Assembly: GCF_001571085.1 (NCBI RefSeq)
Contig: NZ_BCTC01000008.1
Span: forward strand, 44,134 to 108,133
Source: Azohydromonas lata NBRC 102462
GTDB lineage: Bacteria > Pseudomonadota > Gammaproteobacteria > Burkholderiales > Burkholderiaceae_C
Direction: 5' to 3'
DNA length: 64,000 bases
The notes beneath the pieces were generated by a model. That model was not told the origin of the DNA, ran no database searches, and was given only the letters and a program-made list of their open reading frames with translations. Below are positions 25,899 to 35,179 of this stretch, piece after piece (the stretch's first letter is position 1; every line of letters starts with the position of its first letter). The translations under genes were made by a program, and so were the position numbers.

Positions 25899-26909
25899 AT
25901 GCTGAATTTCACTCGCACCCTCCAGACGATTGACGCCCATACCGGCGGCGAGCCGCTGCGCATATTGGTTTCAGGCATGCCGCCGGTGCCGGGCAGCAAC
26001 ATCCTGGAAAAGCGCGCCTGGCTGAAGGCAAATCGCGACGACCTGCGCCAATTCTTGATGAACGAGCCGCGCGGCCATGCCGACATGTATGGCGCCTATT
26101 TATTGCCGCCCACCACGCCGCAGGCCGATTTCGGCGTGGTATTCATACACAACGAAGGCTACAGCGACATGTGCGGCCACGGCATCATTGCCCTCGGCAA
26201 GGTGCTGGTGGAAATGGGTTACGTTGAGCGGACAACGCCGGCCACGCGCATAGGCTTCGACGCGCCGGCCGGCTTCATAGAGGCGCACGTCGAGTGGGAC
26301 GGCACGCGCGCCGGCGCGGTGACGTTCAGGAACGTTCCCGCCTTCATATTCATGCGGGATCTGGAAGTCGAAACACCGAATTTTGGCCGCATCACCGGCG
26401 ACATCGTGTTCGGCGGTGCCTTTTATTACTACATCAACGGCGATCAGGCCAATCTTGAAATCAAGCCGGAACAGGTTCGCTCATTGATCCAATTGGGCGC
26501 GGAAACCAAGGCGGCGGTGAAGGAGAAAATTCAAATCCGGCATCCACTGGAGCCGGGCCTGAATGAGCTTTACGGCACCGTCATCGACGGCAAACCCAAT
26601 TGCGGGGGCGTGGACCAATCCAACGTCTGCATATTCGCCGACCGGGAAGTGGACCGATCGCCCACGGGCACCGGCACGTCCGGGCGGGCCGCGCAGTTGT
26701 TCCTGCGCGGCCAGTTGGGACTGAATGAACCCTATGTGAACGGCAGCATCGTGGGCAGCCGCTTCACCGTCCGCGTGACCGAGGCTGTGAAAGTGGGCGA
26801 CCTGGACGGCGCCATCACCGAGGTCACGGGCACGGCCCACGTCAGCGGCTTCAACCAGTGGGTGCTGGAGGATTCGGACCCCTTCCCCACCGGCTTCTTC
26901 CTGCGCTGA
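25899..26909 (+). CDS. Trans-3-hydroxy-L-proline dehydratase (proline racemase family)
   Basis: 336-aa member of the proline racemase superfamily. The first catalytic cysteine is present (DMCGHG, Cys92), while the second is a threonine in DRSPTGTGTS (Thr256). Racemases and 4-hydroxyproline epimerases have Cys in both places; Cys/Thr marks the dehydratase type that converts trans-3-hydroxy-L-proline to pyrroline-2-carboxylate, as in human L3HYPDH. GGAG precedes the ATG at 25899, 37 bp after the reductase gene, so the two steps to L-proline are adjacent. Codon use is visibly less GC-rich than in the neighbouring reductase, hinting at a different origin. Confidence 0.9.
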   Translation: MLNFTRTLQTIDAHTGGEPLRILVSGMPPVPGSNILEKRAWLKANRDDLRQFLMNEPRGHADMYGAYLLPPTTPQADFGVVFIHNEGYSDMCGHGIIALGKVLVEMGYVERTTPATRIGFDAPAGFIEAHVEWDGTRAGAVTFRNVPAFIFMRDLEVETPNFGRITGDIVFGGAFYYYINGDQANLEIKPEQVRSLIQLGAETKAAVKEKIQIRHPLEPGLNELYGTVIDGKPNCGGVDQSNVCIFADREVDRSPTGTGTSGRAAQLFLRGQLGLNEPYVNGSIVGSRFTVRVTEAVKVGDLDGAITEVTGTAHVSGFNQWVLEDSDPFPTGFFLR

Positions 26910-26922
26910 GCCGGGCCCGCCG

Positions 26923-27807
26923 TCAGGCGTTGCCGCCGCCGGCCGCCTGCAGCTTGTCCTGGGTGCGCAACTCGAAATCGCTGGCGTCGTGGCGCTCGTG
27001 CAGTTGCTCCGCCGGATCGCCAAAGGTGCGGTTGACCATGCGGCCGCGCCGCACGGCCGGGCGCTCGGCGATCTCGCGGGCCCAGCGCATCACGTGCGTG
27101 TAGCTGGGCGCATCCAGGAATTCGGCCGCGCCATAGACCTGGTTGAGCACCAGCGCGCCATACCAGGGCCAGATCGCCATGTCGGCGATCGTGTAGGCGT
27201 CGCCGGCCATGAACTGGTTCTCGCCCAGGCGGCGGTTGAGCACGTCGAGCTGCCGCTTGGCCTCCATGGCGTAGCGGTTGATGGCGTACTCGAATTTCTC
27301 GGGCGCGTAGGCGTAGAAGTGGCCGAAGCCGCCGCCCAGCAGCGGGCCCGCGCCCATCTGCCAGAACAGCCAGGACAGGCACTCGGTGCGTCCGGGCAGA
27401 TCCTGCGGGATGAAGGCGCCGAACTTGTCCGCGAGGTAGAGCAGGATGGAGCCCGACTCGAAGACGCGTATGGGCGTCTCCTGGCTGCGGTCCACGAGGG
27501 CCGGGATCTTGGAGTTGGGATTCACCTCCACGAAACCGCTGCCGAACTGGTCGCCCTCATTGATGCGGATGAGCCAGGCGTCGTACTCCGCGCCGCTGTG
27601 GCCTGCGGCCAGCAGCTCCTCCAGCAGGATGGTCACCTTCACCCCGTTGGGCGTGGCCAGCGAGTAGAGCTGCAGCGGGTGTTCGCCCACCGGCAGCGCC
27701 TTGTCGTGCGTTGGGCCGGCGATGGGACGGTTGATGTTGGCGAAAGCGCCGCCGCTGGCGGCCTCCCATTTCCAGACCTTGGGCGGGGTGTAGGGTGCGT
27801 CGGCCAT
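26923..27807 (-). CDS. yghU: Glutathione S-transferase family protein YghU
   Basis: 294-aa glutathione-dependent disulfide-bond oxidoreductase of the Nu/YghU class. The family-typical N-terminal arm (YTPPKVWKWEAASGGAFANI-NRP) precedes a thioredoxin-fold domain (LYSLATPNGVKVTILLEEL, VNPNSKIPAL, VFESGSILLYLADKF) and the all-helical C-terminal domain (GHFYAYAPEKFEYAINRY, GDAYTIADMAIWPWYG). AGGAGC lies 4 nt before the ATG at 27807. Convergent with the hydroxyproline gene (13 bp between stops); 130 bp downstream of lysA on the same strand. Confidence 0.93.
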   Translation of the reverse strand: MADAPYTPPKVWKWEAASGGAFANINRPIAGPTHDKALPVGEHPLQLYSLATPNGVKVTILLEELLAAGHSGAEYDAWLIRINEGDQFGSGFVEVNPNSKIPALVDRSQETPIRVFESGSILLYLADKFGAFIPQDLPGRTECLSWLFWQMGAGPLLGGGFGHFYAYAPEKFEYAINRYAMEAKRQLDVLNRRLGENQFMAGDAYTIADMAIWPWYGALVLNQVYGAAEFLDAPSYTHVMRWAREIAERPAVRRGRMVNRTFGDPAEQLHERHDASDFELRTQDKLQAAGGGNA

Positions 27808-27937
27808 CGGGGCTCCTGTTCGGTGGGGTAAAGCAGGCGAAGTCGCCTTTGTACCCACCGGCGGCGGTGCAACCCGCATGCCTTGGCGGCCAAGCAACAC
27901 CGGCCCCGGCACGGAGCCCGCGTGGTTGGCCTTGGCC

Positions 27938-29242
27938 TTACTTCAGCAGGTCCACCTCGAAGGCCACCAGGTCTTCGTAGACCTCGCGGCGGCGGATCAG
28001 GCGCATCTCCTTGCCGTCCACCAGCACCTCGGCCGGGCGGCCGTGCGAGTTGTAGTTGCTGGCCATGCTCATGCCGTAGGCGCCGCAGGAGAACACCGCC
28101 AGCAGGTCGCCGCTCTTCATGGCCGGCAGCGAGCGCCCAAGCGCCAGGTAGTCGCCCGTCTCGCAGATGGGGCCCACCACGTCCACCTTCTCCAGCCCCT
28201 GGGCCGGCAGCCGGGCCACGGCTTCCCAGTCGCCCGTGAAGCCGTCGTGCTGCGCAGGCCACATCAGGTGGAAGGCGCCGTACAGCGTGGGCCGGATCAG
28301 CGTGTTCATGCCCGCGTTGACGATGGCGATCTTGTGGTCCCAGCCCTGCTTCATGTACTCGACCTGGCACAGCAGCAGGCCCGCGTTGGCCACCACCGAG
28401 CGGCCGGGCTCGACCACGAATTTCTTGCCGCGTGCACGGAAACCCTGCAGCCGCTCGGCAATCGCCTGGCCGATTTCCAGCACCGGGCGGAAACTCTGCC
28501 CCGGCGAGGCATAACTCACCGGATAACCGCCGCCGACGTTGATGTAGCGGATTTCCCGGCCCGCGGCGGCCAGGCGCTGCTCCATCTGCTCCAGCGCCTC
28601 GATGGCCAGCAGGTAAGGCGAGGCTTCCGACAGCGGCGAGCCCAAATGCACGTGCAGGCCGCAAATGTCCACATGTTCAAAGCCGCCGTCGGCAATGATC
28701 TTCTCGGCGTGGTGCAGCGGAATGCCGAACTTGGTTTCCCGCCCGCCGGTGGAGGTCTTGGCGTGGGTGGTCTCGTCGGCCACGTCGGGGTTCACGCGCA
28801 GCGCCAGCTGCACCTTGCGGCCCAGCCCGCCGGCGATCTCGTTGATGCGTTCCAGCTCCGCCGTGGACTCCACGTTGAACATCAGCACGCCCTGCTGGAT
28901 GGCCAGCGTCAGCTCCTCGCGCGACTTGCCCACGCCGGCGAACACGATCTTTTCAGGCGGCGCGCCGGCCTGCAGCGCGCGGCGCAGCTCGCCGCCGCTG
29001 ACCACGTCCAGCCCCGCGCCATGGTCCACCAGCAGTTTCAGCACGCTCAGGTTGGGACAGGACTTCACCGAGAAGCACACCAGCGGGTCTATGGCCGCGA
29101 AAGCCTTCTGGATGGTGCCCAGGCCCTCGCGCAGCGCCTGCGCCGAGTACACGTAGGCGGGCGTGCCGTGCGCCTGCGCCACGTCGCGCGCGCTCAAGCC
29201 CTCCACCATCAGGGTTCCGTCCTGATAATAAAAATTCGACAT
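27938..29242 (-). CDS. lysA: Diaminopimelate decarboxylase
   Basis: 434-aa fold-type III PLP enzyme, last step of lysine synthesis: meso-diaminopimelate to L-lysine. PLP lysine lies in CFSVKSCPNLSVLK, where most LysA proteins read AVKAN; other motifs are canonical: EPGRSVVANAG, the ICETGD substrate cysteine motif, GAYGMSMASNYNSHGRPAEV and GGGYP. AGGAG is 7 nt from the ATG at 29242. It stands apart from the usual lysA partners (lptM, cyaY), so it may be a second or alternative copy. A related decarboxylase of carboxynorspermidine or siderophore type is a less likely alternative given the ICETGD and YNS motifs. Confidence 0.88.
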   Translation of the reverse strand: MSNFYYQDGTLMVEGLSARDVAQAHGTPAYVYSAQALREGLGTIQKAFAAIDPLVCFSVKSCPNLSVLKLLVDHGAGLDVVSGGELRRALQAGAPPEKIVFAGVGKSREELTLAIQQGVLMFNVESTAELERINEIAGGLGRKVQLALRVNPDVADETTHAKTSTGGRETKFGIPLHHAEKIIADGGFEHVDICGLHVHLGSPLSEASPYLLAIEALEQMEQRLAAAGREIRYINVGGGYPVSYASPGQSFRPVLEIGQAIAERLQGFRARGKKFVVEPGRSVVANAGLLLCQVEYMKQGWDHKIAIVNAGMNTLIRPTLYGAFHLMWPAQHDGFTGDWEAVARLPAQGLEKVDVVGPICETGDYLALGRSLPAMKSGDLLAVFSCGAYGMSMASNYNSHGRPAEVLVDGKEMRLIRRREVYEDLVAFEVDLLK

Positions 29243-29711
29243 CCCAAAACTCCTGGCCACCGGCCCAATCGGCCTCATCGGCCGGCAATTCAATAGCGCA
29301 CCCGCGCGGCAAAAATCAACTGGCTTTTCCAGGCCCAGCACCCGCCCAATATTTGGAATATTTATATATTCCATGATTGACGAAGGCGCCACCCACCCTA
29401 TTCCGCCGCAACCATCAAATACTGACCAGGCAAACTCGAATATTCAATATCCGAAAATCCACCTTATTTTGCGACCATCAATTTGAGGCAGAATTTGCGC
29501 GCGCAGGCCGGAAAATCAAAAATTCTACCACGCAACCATACCGAGCCAGGAGCGCCCGGGGCGGCCGCGTGCCATTGCGCACGCCTGCCGCAGCAGCGTT
29601 CACCCTCCTGCCATGGACCGCCTGACGCCAGGATTACACTCGCGCCCATTTTTGGACAGCGCTGTCCCACCCTGTGTCCAACGGCGGGCGGCGCACAAGC
29701 GGGATTTGAAG
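29243..29711. promoter_or_regulatory. AT-rich divergent lysA/gnd intergenic region with perfect palindrome
   Basis: 469 bp without a gene. It is AT-rich from about 29290 to 29520. A perfect inverted repeat GGAATAT-TTAT-ATATTCC at 29355-29372 lies 113 bp upstream of the lysA ATG and looks like an operator; nearby AATATT repeats (29349-29355, 29440-29450) echo its arms. No lysine riboswitch fold was recognised and no certain promoter hexamers were assigned. Confidence 0.45.
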
Positions 29712-30695
29712 ATGCAACTGGGAATGGTGGGACTGGGCCGCATGGGCGGCAACATCGTGCGTCGGCTCATGCGCGCCGGGCACGAGTGCGTGGTGTTCGA
29801 CGCCGACGCGGCGACCGTGGACCGGATCGCCGCCGAGGGCGCCCGCCCCGCGGCCGACCTGGACGCGCTGGTGGCGCAGCTCCAGGCACCGCGCGCCGTG
29901 TGGGTGATGCTGCCGCACGGCCGCGTCACCGAGGAGACGATCGCCGCGCTGGCCGCGCGGCTGTCGCCCGGCGACGTGATCATCGACGGCGGCAACACCC
30001 ATTTCCACGACGACGTGCGGCGCGCGGCTGGGCTGCGCGAAAAGGGCCTGGAGTACCTGGACGTCGGCACCAGCGGCGGCGTGTGGGGCCTGGATCGCGG
30101 CTACTGCCTGATGATCGGCGGCGAGGCCCCGGTGGTGCAGCGCCTGGCGCCGCTCTTTGAAGCCCTGGCGCCCGGCGTGGGCGACATCGCCCGCACCCCG
30201 GCGCGCACCGAGTCGGCCGAGACCGCCACCGCCGAGCGCGGCTGGCTGCACTGCGGCCCGGCCGGTGCGGGCCACTTCGTGAAGATGATCCACAACGGCA
30301 TCGAGTACGGAATGATGCAGGCCATGGCCGAGGGATTCGACATCATGCGCAGCGCCAGCAAGCCGCAGGTGCCGGCCGAGCGCCGCTACGAGCTGCCGCT
30401 GGCCGACATCGCCGAGCTCTGGCGCCGCGGCAGCGTGGTGTCGAGCTGGCTGCTGGACCTGGCCGCCGACGCGCTGGCCGAGAACGAGAGCCTCTCCAAC
30501 TTCTCGGGCGTGGTGCAGGACTCCGGCGAAGGCCGCTGGACGGTGGAAACCGCCATCGAGGAGGCCGTGCCCGCCGAGGTGCTCACCGCGGCGCTGTTCA
30601 CGCGCTTTCGCTCGCGCCAGGACCACACCTACGCGGAGAAGGTGCTGTCGGCGCTGCGTTTCAAATTCGGCGGGCACGTCGAGATCAAGAAGTAA
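29712..30695 (+). CDS. gnd: 6-phosphogluconate dehydrogenase, decarboxylating (short form)
   Basis: 327-aa enzyme producing ribulose 5-phosphate, CO2 and NAD(P)H. It begins [20 protein letters not shown] (Rossmann), with [31 protein letters not shown] and the catalytic lysine in [16 protein letters not shown]. The short length (about 300-330 aa rather than 470) places it in the GndA/YqeC-like class, often NAD-preferring; cofactor preference is inferred. ATG 29712 is preceded by GGGATTTGAAG, a modest ribosome site. It ends ahead of a terminator hairpin. Confidence 0.92.
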   Translation: MQLGMVGLGRMGGNIVRRLMRAGHECVVFDADAATVDRIAAEGARPAADLDALVAQLQAPRAVWVMLPHGRVTEETIAALAARLSPGDVIIDGGNTHFHDDVRRAAGLREKGLEYLDVGTSGGVWGLDRGYCLMIGGEAPVVQRLAPLFEALAPGVGDIARTPARTESAETATAERGWLHCGPAGAGHFVKMIHNGIEYGMMQAMAEGFDIMRSASKPQVPAERRYELPLADIAELWRRGSVVSSWLLDLAADALAENESLSNFSGVVQDSGEGRWTVETAIEEAVPAEVLTAALFTRFRSRQDHTYAEKVLSALRFKFGGHVEIKK

Positions 30696-30710
30696 GCCGC
30701 GCACGCAACG

Positions 30711-30750
30711 AAAAACGCCCGGGCACCGCGTGTGACGCGGCGCCCGGGCG
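30711..30750. terminator. Intrinsic terminator between gnd and prsT
   Basis: CGCCCGGGC (30716-30724) pairs with GCCCGGGCG (30742-30750) with an inner CCGCGT/ACGCGG stem. The A-run at 30711-30715 gives a U-tract on the minus strand, so it best terminates prsT; on the plus strand it may also stop gnd, without a T-run. Confidence 0.75.
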
Positions 30751-30814
30751 CGCGGGTGGGGCGCGGCGAGCCGGCGCGGCCGGGCTCCCGGTCTGCGCGG
30801 GCTGCAGCCGCCGC

Positions 30815-33592
30815 TCACAGCTCCTTGAGCAGCTTCTGCACCTCTTCCTGGGCGTTGAAGTCCTTGCCCAGCTTGGACAGCTCCACCAGCTCCGTGCGGG
30901 CCTCGTTGCGCTTGCCGGCGTCCATGTACAGCCGCGCCAGGTTCAGCCGCCAGGTGGGCTCCTTGGCGTCCAGCGCCACCAGCTTCTTCTGCAGCTCCAG
31001 CGCCTTGTCGGTCTGCTTGGCCGCGGCCAAGGCGGTGGCCAGCGTGTCCATGAAGGCGGGGGTGTCGGGGCGCAGCTTGTTGGCCTTCTCGGCCGTGGCC
31101 AGCGCCTCGGCGCGCTTGAGCTGCACCTGCACCCAGGCCAGGTTGTTCAGGACGATGGGATCGTCCTGGCGCAGCTTGAGCGCCTCGTTGAGCCGCGTCT
31201 CGGCCGTGGGGAAGTCGCGCTGGGCCAGGGACACCTCGCTGAGGTGGAACATGAAGCCGCCGTCCTTGGCGTGGTCGGCCATCCACTTGTTGGCGAAGGC
31301 GGCGGCGCCGGCCTTGTCCTCCTGCGCCAGCAGCGCGCTGTGCACCTTCACGGCCGCGGCCGTGCTGTCGGGCTGCTGGGTGAGCGCCGCGCGGTAGGCC
31401 GCCGTGGCTTCGCGCCAGTGGCGCTGCGAGCCCTCGATGTCGCCTTCGAGCACCAAGCCGGCCACGGCCATGTCCTTTTCCTTCTGCAGCGCGCGCGCCG
31501 TGGACAGGGCCTGCGCCGGCTTGCCCGCGGCCAGGTAGGCCGCCACCGCGCGCTGCGCCACGTTGAAGTCGCGCGGCGCCAGCGAGCGCGCGCGCTCCAC
31601 CGCGGACAGCGCCGCGTCGTAGTTCTTGGCCGCCAGGTGCACCTCGGCCAGCATGAGCTGCGCCTGCACCGAGTTGGGCTGCTTGGTGGCCACCTGGTTC
31701 AGGCTGCTGACGGACTGGTTGAAGTCGCCGCTGAGCGCCTGCACGCGCGCCAGCGCGGCCAGCAGCGCGGGGTTGTCCGGCAGCGCGGCCACGCCCTCCT
31801 GCGCGGCCACCAGCGCCGCGGCGTTGTCCTTGAGCGCCAGGTGCTGCTCCACCAGCGCCAGCCGCGCGGTCTGGTCGCCGGGGTTGGCGCGCACGGCCTC
31901 CTGCAGCGCCTTGGTCACCGCCGGCGCGGGCTCGCCGGCGGCCTGGCGTATGCGCGCCAGCGCCAGCATGGCGCCCACGTTGTGCGCGTCGGCCTTGAGC
32001 ACGCCGTCAAAGCGCTTGCGCGCGGCGTCGAACTGCTTGTCGCGCACGTCCAGCTCGGCCAGCGCCGCGGCGGCCTGCAGGTTGGCGGGCTCGGCCTTGA
32101 GCACCTGCTCCAGGCTCTGGCGCGCCTTCTCCGGCTGCTTGAGCGCGAGCTGCACCTGCGCGCGCAGCAGCGGCGCCAGGGCCTTGCCGTCGGTCTTCTT
32201 CTCCAGCGCGTCGATGGCGGCGAGGGCCGGCTCGAACTCGCGCCGGCGCATGCGCTCGTTGATGAGCGCGAGGTCGGCCGTGGTGCCCTGGTCGCCCGCG
32301 GCGGTGGACTGCAGCACCTCCAGCGCCGAGGCGTCGCCGCGCGCGAGCTGGTTGAGCGCCAGCGCCACGCGCGTGCGCTTGTCGGCCGGGTCCAGCGCCG
32401 CGGCGCGCTTGAACAGCGCCTCGGCGCGCGCGAGGTCGCCCTTTTGCTGGTAGGCCTGCGCGGACAGGTTGAGCGCCGCCAGGGCGGGCGACTTGTCCTC
32501 CACCAGCGGCTGCAGCGTGGCCAGCGCCTTGTCGGTCTCGCCCGCGCGCAGCAGCGCCTGGGCCAGGGCCTGGCGCACGGGCACGGAATCGGGCACCTGC
32601 GCATTGGCCTTGGTGAAGTAGGCGATGGCCTGCGCCAGCGCGCCGTCCTCGTACTCCACGCTGCCGGCCAGTTGCAGCGCGTAAGGGTGGTTGGGCGCGA
32701 CCTTGAGCACGGCCTGCAGCGCCTCGCGCGCGCCCTTGATGTCGCGCTTGCGCAGCGCCGACTGCGCCTCCAGCAGCCGCGTCTGCGGGTGCTCGGGGAA
32801 CTGGTTCTTGAGCGCGGCGAGCTGCTTGTCGGCCTCGTCGTACTTCTTTTGCTGGTTGAGCAGGCCGATGTAGCCGCCATAGCCGGCCATGAGGTCCTTG
32901 CGCAGCGCCAGCGCCTGCTGGTAGGCCTGCGCGGCGGCGTCCATGTCCTCGGCCGCCTGGGCCAGCGCCGCCTGCAGCAGCAGCGCCTCGGGCGACTTGG
33001 GATGCTGCGCCAGCACGTCCTGCACCATCTTGCGCGCGCCGGGCAGGTCCGGCTTGGATGCCAGCAGCCGCACCTGCAGCAGTTGCGCGGCCATCAGCTT
33101 CGGGTCCAGCGCCAGCGCGGCCTCGATCTCGGCCTGGCCGCGCTCGCGGTCGTTGAGCGTGAGGTGCGCCTGCGCCAGCGCGGCGTGCAGCGCGGCCTGC
33201 GCTTCGGGGCGCGACAGCGACGCGTGCGCATAGCGCGCCAGCACCTGGTCGGCCTTGCCCTGCACCAGCAGCACGTTGGCCATGAGGGGCACGGCGTCGT
33301 CCTGCACGCCGCCGAGCTCCAGCGCCTTGGACGCCTGCACCTCGGCAGCCACCACGTCGCCCTGGTCCAGCAGCGCACGGCCCAGCAGCACGCGGGCCTC
33401 GGCCAGGTCAGGAGACTTCTGCAGCGCGTTCTTGAGCTGGATGGCGGCGGCCTTGGGGTCGTTTTGCTCCAGGTAGCCGCGGGCGGAGGCGATGAGCGCC
33501 GTGGGGTCCTTGTCCTCGCCGCAGCCCAGCAGCGCGGCGGAGGACAGCAGGCATAGCGACAGGGACAGCGAAAGTCGGCGGGAAGTCTTCAT
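30815..33592 (-). CDS. prsT: PEP-CTERM system TPR-repeat lipoprotein PrsT
   Basis: 925-aa lipoprotein matching the PrsT type of exosortase/PEP-CTERM systems. A signal peptide with lipobox (SAALLGC, Cys near residue 24) leads into some 20 or more tetratricopeptide repeats that fill the protein to its end (for example ARGYLEQNDPKAAAIQLKNA near residue 40 and ALAQAIAYFTKANAQVPDSV mid-protein). PrsT normally sits with exosortase and exopolysaccharide genes; none is visible here, though three PEP-CTERM substrates lie about 17-26 kb away. ATG at 33592; 100 upstream in-frame codons are low-complexity. Confidence 0.88.
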   Translation of the reverse strand: MKTSRRLSLSLSLCLLSSAALLGCGEDKDPTALIASARGYLEQNDPKAAAIQLKNALQKSPDLAEARVLLGRALLDQGDVVAAEVQASKALELGGVQDDAVPLMANVLLVQGKADQVLARYAHASLSRPEAQAALHAALAQAHLTLNDRERGQAEIEAALALDPKLMAAQLLQVRLLASKPDLPGARKMVQDVLAQHPKSPEALLLQAALAQAAEDMDAAAQAYQQALALRKDLMAGYGGYIGLLNQQKKYDEADKQLAALKNQFPEHPQTRLLEAQSALRKRDIKGAREALQAVLKVAPNHPYALQLAGSVEYEDGALAQAIAYFTKANAQVPDSVPVRQALAQALLRAGETDKALATLQPLVEDKSPALAALNLSAQAYQQKGDLARAEALFKRAAALDPADKRTRVALALNQLARGDASALEVLQSTAAGDQGTTADLALINERMRRREFEPALAAIDALEKKTDGKALAPLLRAQVQLALKQPEKARQSLEQVLKAEPANLQAAAALAELDVRDKQFDAARKRFDGVLKADAHNVGAMLALARIRQAAGEPAPAVTKALQEAVRANPGDQTARLALVEQHLALKDNAAALVAAQEGVAALPDNPALLAALARVQALSGDFNQSVSSLNQVATKQPNSVQAQLMLAEVHLAAKNYDAALSAVERARSLAPRDFNVAQRAVAAYLAAGKPAQALSTARALQKEKDMAVAGLVLEGDIEGSQRHWREATAAYRAALTQQPDSTAAAVKVHSALLAQEDKAGAAAFANKWMADHAKDGGFMFHLSEVSLAQRDFPTAETRLNEALKLRQDDPIVLNNLAWVQVQLKRAEALATAEKANKLRPDTPAFMDTLATALAAAKQTDKALELQKKLVALDAKEPTWRLNLARLYMDAGKRNEARTELVELSKLGKDFNAQEEVQKLLKEL

Positions 33593-34051
33593 GGCGCAGC
33601 GGCGCGCCGCGCGGCGCGGGGCCGGCGGCGCAGCCCATCTTGTTCGGTGGTTGCGTGAACACGTTCCCGGCGCCGCCTGCACCGCGGCGGCCGCGAGGCC
33701 GCCACGCGCGCGAGGGGCCGCACCCGGAACGTGGTTCGCAAGTCTTGCCCACGCCGCGGCTGCGCTTGCGCCCGCCGGGACAGGGTTTTCGTGCCGCTTT
33801 TCTCGCTTGCGCGCCCTTCCGCGGCGGCCGTGGCGGCGGCAGCGGCGCGCAGGCCGCGCCCGGGGCGTCGCGGCGCGGCGCGGCGTGTGCATTCCGTGGC
33901 AGCTTTGTGAGCCTCGTCATGGCCAGGTGCCCGGGGCGCCCCTTACAGTGCCCGAGGTGTGCACGGCGCTGCCGCAGCGGCCGCGCACGCATCGCCCGGG
34001 ACGGCGATCCAGTTCCCATTTCCCGCCGGCGGCCTCGGCCCAGCACGGCCG
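33593..34051. repeat. GC-rich divergent intergenic region with long-spaced inverted repeat
   Basis: 459 bp between prsT and the HD-GYP gene. TTGCGTGAACACGTTCC (33651-33667) and GGAACGTGGTTCGCAA (33726-33741) are near-perfect inverted copies separated by 58 bp of GC-rich sequence. They could be paired operator sites or the base of a long hairpin in the prsT leader. No promoter was recognised with confidence. Confidence 0.5.
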
Positions 34052-35179
34052 ATGCCCACCCTCACCATGTCCCAAAGCACCGTCCTCATCGTCGACGACA
34101 ACCCGGAAAACCTCACCGTCCTGGGCGAGCTGCTGTGCGGCCCGTACCGCGTGCGCGCGGCCAACTCCGGAGCGCGGGCCCTGCGGCTGGCGGCGCAGCC
34201 GCCCGTGGCCGACCTGGTGCTGCTGGACATCATGATGCCGGAGATGAACGGCTACGAAGTGCTGCAGCGGCTGCGCCAGGAGCCCGCCACGCGCGACGTG
34301 CCCGTGATCTTCATCACCGCCATGGACGCCGTGGAGGACGAGCAGCGCGGCCTGACCCTGGGCGCGGTGGACTACATCACCAAGCCGCTGCACCCGGCCA
34401 TCGTCCTGGCGCGGGTACAGACGCACCTGGAGCTCAAGCGCGCGCGCGACCTGCTGCGCCGCGACAACGCGCTGCTCGAAGCCGAGATCTCGCGCCGCAT
34501 GCACGAGAACCAGGTGGTGCAGGACGTCACCATCCGCGCCCTGGCCCGCCTGGCCGAAACGCGCGACAACGACACCGGCAACCACATCCTGCGCACCCAG
34601 GAGTACGTGCTGGCGCTGGCGCGGCGCGCCGCGGCGCTGCCGCGCCTGGCCGCGCAGCTCGGCGAGCACGCCATCGCGCTCATCGCCAAGTCCGCGCCGC
34701 TGCACGACATCGGCAAGGTCGGCATCCCCGACCACATCCTGCTCAAGCCGGGGCCGCTCACGGCCGAAGAATGGGCGGTGATGAAGACCCATGCCGCGCT
34801 GGGCGCCGCGGCCATAGACCGCGCCGTGGACGACCTGCACGAGCCCGTGGAGTTCCTGGCCTACGCGCGCCAGATCGCGCTGCACCACCACGAGCGCTGG
34901 GACGGCAGCGGCTACCCCGAGGGGCTGGCCGGCGACGCCATCCCGCTGGCCGCGCGGCTCATGGCGCTGGCCGACGTGTTCGACGCCCTCATCTCGCGCC
35001 GCGTGTACAAGGCGCCCATGCCGGCCGAACGGGTGCGCGACATCCTGGCGGCCGAGCGCGGGCGGCATTTCGATCCCGACCTGCTGGACCTCTTCCTGGC
35101 CGACTACGCGCACTTCTGCGACATCGCCTGCCGCTACCCGGACGAGTCCGACGCCACCGATGCGCTGGCCACGCGCTGA
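34052..35179 (+). CDS. HD-GYP domain response regulator (c-di-GMP phosphodiesterase)
   Basis: 375-aa two-domain protein. N-terminal receiver: [11 protein letters not shown], phosphoacceptor Asp59 in [11 protein letters not shown], and TKPLHP. C-terminal HD-GYP domain: [10 protein letters not shown] (His218-Asp219), [17 protein letters not shown] and [13 protein letters not shown]; these residues bind the metal centre that hydrolyses c-di-GMP. ATG 34052 is used, with ATG 34067 as an equally plausible start. It overlaps, or abuts by 4 bp, the hybrid kinase gene that follows, which ends in an Hpt domain and is its probable phosphodonor. Confidence 0.92.
   Translation: MPTLTMSQSTVLIVDDNPENLTVLGELLCGPYRVRAANSGARALRLAAQPPVADLVLLDIMMPEMNGYEVLQRLRQEPATRDVPVIFITAMDAVEDEQRGLTLGAVDYITKPLHPAIVLARVQTHLELKRARDLLRRDNALLEAEISRRMHENQVVQDVTIRALARLAETRDNDTGNHILRTQEYVLALARRAAALPRLAAQLGEHAIALIAKSAPLHDIGKVGIPDHILLKPGPLTAEEWAVMKTHAALGAAAIDRAVDDLHEPVEFLAYARQIALHHHERWDGSGYPEGLAGDAIPLAARLMALADVFDALISRRVYKAPMPAERVRDILAAERGRHFDPDLLDLFLADYAHFCDIACRYPDESDATDALATR

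Noticed and set aside
29243..29711. Lysine riboswitch upstream of lysA
   Set aside because: No conserved lysine-riboswitch core was recognised, and the class is not expected in betaproteobacteria.
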